Program-made: the position numbers and the translations under genes
From: Flavobacterium sp. WV_118_3
GTDB taxonomy: Bacteria; Bacteroidota; Bacteroidia; Flavobacteriales; Flavobacteriaceae
DNA: 64,000 bases
Direction: 5' to 3'
NCBI RefSeq assembly: GCF_039778605.1
Contig: NZ_CP156060.1
Coordinates: forward strand, 169,501-233,500
Shown here: piece after piece, positions 61,391 to 64,000 of the stretch
Layout of the letters: each line of letters starts with the position of its first letter
Position numbering within the stretch: position 1 is the first letter of the stretch
Notes under the pieces: generated by a model
What the model was told of the DNA's origin: nothing
Seen by the model: the letters and a program-made list of their open reading frames with translations, nothing else
Database searches by the model: none

Positions 61391-62869
61391 TTAATTTACA
61401 TCCCAAAATACTTTGGTTGTCAGTTTATCACCGCCTATAGCTGCACTTCCAGCCTGATAGCTGGCTCCGTTAACGGTTTGTTCATTTACCGGATAGGTAA
61501 GGCGAACCGGAATTTTTCCTTCGGCAACCGGGAAAGCACTTGGAGGAGCAGTTAAGCCTGGAGCATCAAGTCTTCGGAATGAATTCCAGGATTCGAAACC
61601 TCTGTTGTAGAATGCAATCCAGGATTGTTTGCCTATTTTTTCTTTCCAGGTTCCCGAGGCTGTGGCATAGGCTACAGATGGTTGTACCAGATAGGTAGCG
61701 ATATCCGATGCGGCTACATTCCAATAGTTTAATGAGGCCGTCACGGCTGCGGTATAATAAACGTCGGGAGTTCCGCCAACGCTATAGCCTCTTGCGGCAG
61801 CTTCGGCCAGGTAAAAATTAACTTCGGCCGCATCAAAAAGTACTCCTTTGGCATCCGGTTTTTTTATTTCATCCCCAACATGCGAATAGGACGTTTCATA
61901 AGGCTGGGTGTTGGTGTAACCGTAAGCACCACCTACATAACTACCGTCTGCCATCGGAGTAAAATAAATAGGTCTTCTCGGATCATTAAGTGTGTTTAAC
62001 TCATTTACAAAAACAGATGTCGGTACAAAGTCATTACGGTTGCTGGCTACCAATTCTCCAAAAATCTGATTGTAATTTGGTGAAAAGGAATTGAATTGCA
62101 CCAAAGCATTATTGGTATTGGTGGTAATAACGCCGGCAGTAAAGGCACTTTCAATAGACGATTGTGCCAGAGAACTGTTTACATCTGATAGGTTAATGGC
62201 TAGTTTTATTTTTAAGGAATTGGCAAATAATTTCCATTTAGTCACATTTCCATTGTATAGCAGGTCGCCATTTGAAAAGGAGGCATAGCTGTCGTCCAGT
62301 TCGGCAATAGCGGAGTTTAAACGGTTTAGCAGATCCGGATAAATGGTCTGGTCGTCATCGTATTTGGGTAAAACTATATCCACCGGTTGTAGTGCTTCCG
62401 AATACGGAATATCACCAAAGGAATCAACGAGTACCTGATAGGTATAAATGTTCAAGATCTCGATGATAGCCGATTTGTTTTGCTGTATTTTATCCCAGTC
62501 TGCCTGAGCAATATTTTCCGGTTTGGCTTCGGTGTCGACTACTTCTTTTGCCGTTTTCAGGTTCCCTAAAACACGGGTGTATAATATCCGCCAGTGGTTG
62601 TCCGGAATTCTTCGGCTGGTTAAATTGTAACGGGATTCGGCTCTGTATAGGGTTGCCGCCCAATATTGGGTAAAGTAACGGAATACATTCAGGTTGACGC
62701 TGGGCGTGGTTAACTGATCAGTTAGCTCTTTCTGAGCGTTTGCCAATAGAGCCTCGGCCGAAGCAGCGTAGGTCTTACTGGTGTCGTCGTTAAAATTGTC
62801 GTCATCATTAACACATCCTGTGAAAAAGAATGATGCGATTGCGATTATAGGGATTAATAACTTTTTCAT
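61391..62869 (-). CDS. SusD/RagB-family outer-membrane lipoprotein (second pair)
   Basis: The 492-residue protein has a lipoprotein signal with Cys19 in FFTGC followed by an acidic D/N run (VNDDDNFNDD), which may be a surface-export signal of the type seen in Bacteroidota lipoproteins. SusD-like blocks include LVDSFGDIPYSEALQP, LNRLNSAIAELDDSY and the end GGDKLTTKVFWDVN. It starts 3 bases after its SusC partner. It is paralogous to the SusD at 56299-57870. Confidence 0.9.
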   Translation of the reverse strand: MKKLLIPIIAIASFFFTGCVNDDDNFNDDTSKTYAASAEALLANAQKELTDQLTTPSVNLNVFRYFTQYWAATLYRAESRYNLTSRRIPDNHWRILYTRVLGNLKTAKEVVDTEAKPENIAQADWDKIQQNKSAIIEILNIYTYQVLVDSFGDIPYSEALQPVDIVLPKYDDDQTIYPDLLNRLNSAIAELDDSYASFSNGDLLYNGNVTKWKLFANSLKIKLAINLSDVNSSLAQSSIESAFTAGVITTNTNNALVQFNSFSPNYNQIFGELVASNRNDFVPTSVFVNELNTLNDPRRPIYFTPMADGSYVGGAYGYTNTQPYETSYSHVGDEIKKPDAKGVLFDAAEVNFYLAEAAARGYSVGGTPDVYYTAAVTASLNYWNVAASDIATYLVQPSVAYATASGTWKEKIGKQSWIAFYNRGFESWNSFRRLDAPGLTAPPSAFPVAEGKIPVRLTYPVNEQTVNGASYQAGSAAIGGDKLTTKVFWDVN

Positions 62870-62872
62870 CTT

Positions 62873-64000
62873 TTAGAAATTTAATTTTACATTGAAAGAA
62901 TACACTCTAATCGATGGCATTACACCACTTTGGTAGCCCTGAATGTTACCGCCGGAGGAACCTGCTTCAGGATCTGCATAAGGGGTGTGTTTTTGGATAA
63001 TCCACAAGTTGTTCCCGATTAGACTAAAGGATACTCCTTTTATAAATGAATGTTCCAGTAATTTCGATGGCATGGTATAGTTTAAGGCAACTTCTCTTAA
63101 TTTCACAAAAGAAGCGTCGTATACAAAGGCTTTTTCCGGATTGGAATCACCTCCGAATACATTGGCCGATGCTGTGGCATCTACCCGAATGTCATTTGGT
63201 GTCCCATCTTCTTTTACACCCGGAAGGATAATACCACCACCCTGGCTTAATGGGCTTCGTACCGGATTACCCAGGTCGTTAAGTCCTGCTGTTTCCGGAT
63301 ATAATCCGGTTTCCTGTCCGTAGGCCTGATCCAGTGAGAAAATACTACCGCCCTGGCGTACGTTGATCAGGAAGCTAAGGGAAAGGTTTTTGTACGTAAC
63401 TTTATTGGATACACCGCCAATCCAGTCCGGTTGGATATTTCCTAACACCTGATCCGGATTTGTAAGGTAAAGTCCGTCGTCGCCTACAACTGGGTTTCCG
63501 TTGGCGTCATATACATAATCGGTTCCGCGGATGGTTCCGTAAGGTTCTCCAACGGTCGCATTTAATGACGTACGCTGGAAGGTGGTTAATAACAGGTTGG
63601 TTCTTCCGGAATCCAAGGATAGTAGTTTGTTTACGTTTTTCGACCAGTTTACATTAATATTCCAGGAGAAATCAGCCGTTTTGATCGGAGTGGCACTTAA
63701 AGCAATTTCAATCCCTTTGTTTTCCAGTTCCCCGGCATTAATCTGTTTGGAGATATATTGCGTAGATGGCGATTGTGGTACAAAGAATATCTGATCTTTT
63801 GTATTCGTTTTATAAACGGAAGCATCCACGCTTAAACGGTTTTTAAATATAGAAGCTTCCAATCCTAGTTCCCACGAATGGGTGATTTCCGGTTTTAGTT
63901 TTTCAAATTCGATTAACTGATCGCTGTTTCCAAAAATAGGATTGTTGTTGATGGATCCGTTGTTTTGCTTGGCTCCCAATCGACCGTATACCGGATCGTT
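62873..64000 (-). CDS. SusC/RagA-family TonB-linked outer-membrane protein (second pair, cut by window edge)
   Basis: Only the C-terminal 375 codons are visible; the frame is open to the right edge, so the N-terminus and the start codon lie beyond the window. The visible part is barrel: ELGLEASIFKNRLSVDASVY, FSWNINVNWSKNVNKLLSL, and the SusC-type end GGNIQGYQSGVMPSIRVYSFNVKLNF. It is a paralogue of the SusC at 57892-61011 and couples to the SusD 3 bases downstream. Confidence 0.92.
   Translation of the reverse strand, partial: NDPVYGRLGAKQNNGSINNNPIFGNSDQLIEFEKLKPEITHSWELGLEASIFKNRLSVDASVYKTNTKDQIFFVPQSPSTQYISKQINAGELENKGIEIALSATPIKTADFSWNINVNWSKNVNKLLSLDSGRTNLLLTTFQRTSLNATVGEPYGTIRGTDYVYDANGNPVVGDDGLYLTNPDQVLGNIQPDWIGGVSNKVTYKNLSLSFLINVRQGGSIFSLDQAYGQETGLYPETAGLNDLGNPVRSPLSQGGGIILPGVKEDGTPNDIRVDATASANVFGGDSNPEKAFVYDASFVKLREVALNYTMPSKLLEHSFIKGVSFSLIGNNLWIIQKHTPYADPEAGSSGGNIQGYQSGVMPSIRVYSFNVKLNF

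Noticed and set aside
1..64000. tRNA, rRNA, CRISPR arrays or an intact transposase
   Set aside because: Intergenic regions were read on both strands; no cloverleaf, regular spaced repeat or transposase motif was found.

Overview
ORGANISM. The window reads as chromosome of a Flavobacteriaceae bacterium, most likely Flavobacterium or a close relative. The evidence is the gldJ/porU/porV gliding and type IX secretion (T9SS) locus, a T9SS type A C-terminal sorting domain on a predicted secreted protein, two SusC/SusD pairs, an S46 dipeptidyl-peptidase, promoters of the Bacteroidota form (TTG, about 19 bases, TAnnTTTG) and almost no Shine-Dalgarno sequences. No rRNA, tRNA, CRISPR array or intact insertion sequence was seen. 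LAYOUT. 1-6.2 kb: gldJ (cut by the left edge), porU and porV. 6.2-13.1 kb: cytidine deaminase, pyruvate dehydrogenase E1-alpha and E2, an M28 peptidase lipoprotein, an SDR oxidoreductase, a SprT-like metalloprotein and a mannose-1-phosphate guanylyltransferase. 13.1-17.2 kb (minus): a tightly packed KAS III, methyltransferase, GT2, MlaE, MlaF run that looks lipid-related. 17.3-20.6 kb (minus): group III truncated globin and gcvP. 20.8-21.6 kb: a UbiA-like membrane protein. 21.6-23.9 kb (minus): a GbsR/MarR-type regulator with four small genes and a repeated operator-like motif. 23.9-27.7 kb (minus): M3 peptidase, purE, purK. 27.9-29.5 kb: a T9SS cargo protein. 30.2-33.8 kb: hpt, adk, a CNNM/CorC-type transporter and obgE. 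33.9-41.6 kb: DPP7-like S46 peptidase, a two-gene unit of unknown function, a TPR protein and mpl. 41.7-47.5 kb (minus): a 1,918-residue toxin-like protein. 47.9-52.4 kb: radC, a Fur/Zur-type regulator, and an ABC ATPase/FtsX permease/DUF3299-like set resembling the Vibrio Zrg zinc system, then yjjG. 52.5-56.2 kb: a small secreted protein, rarA, rhomboid protease and rlmB. 56.3-64 kb (minus): two tandem SusC/SusD pairs, the second SusC cut by the right edge. MOST UNUSUAL REGION. The 41.7-47.5 kb gene has no metabolic neighbours. It carries a C58 (YopT/lymphostatin-like) Cys-His-Asp triad with the expected spacing, a hydrophobic translocation-like segment resembling the TcdA/TcdB pore region, and a glycine/asparagine-rich, degenerate RTX-like C-terminal part. 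The spot-checked lines are more AT-rich than a neighbouring gene, and 464 bases upstream hold no gene. It is the best candidate for an undescribed large effector or toxin. Also notable are the zinc-uptake-like cluster beside a divergent Fur-family gene with an inverted repeat over its promoter, and the GbsR-type operon whose repeats overlap the promoter -33 element. LIMITS. All calls come from reading the sequence and translations; no database or profile search was run.
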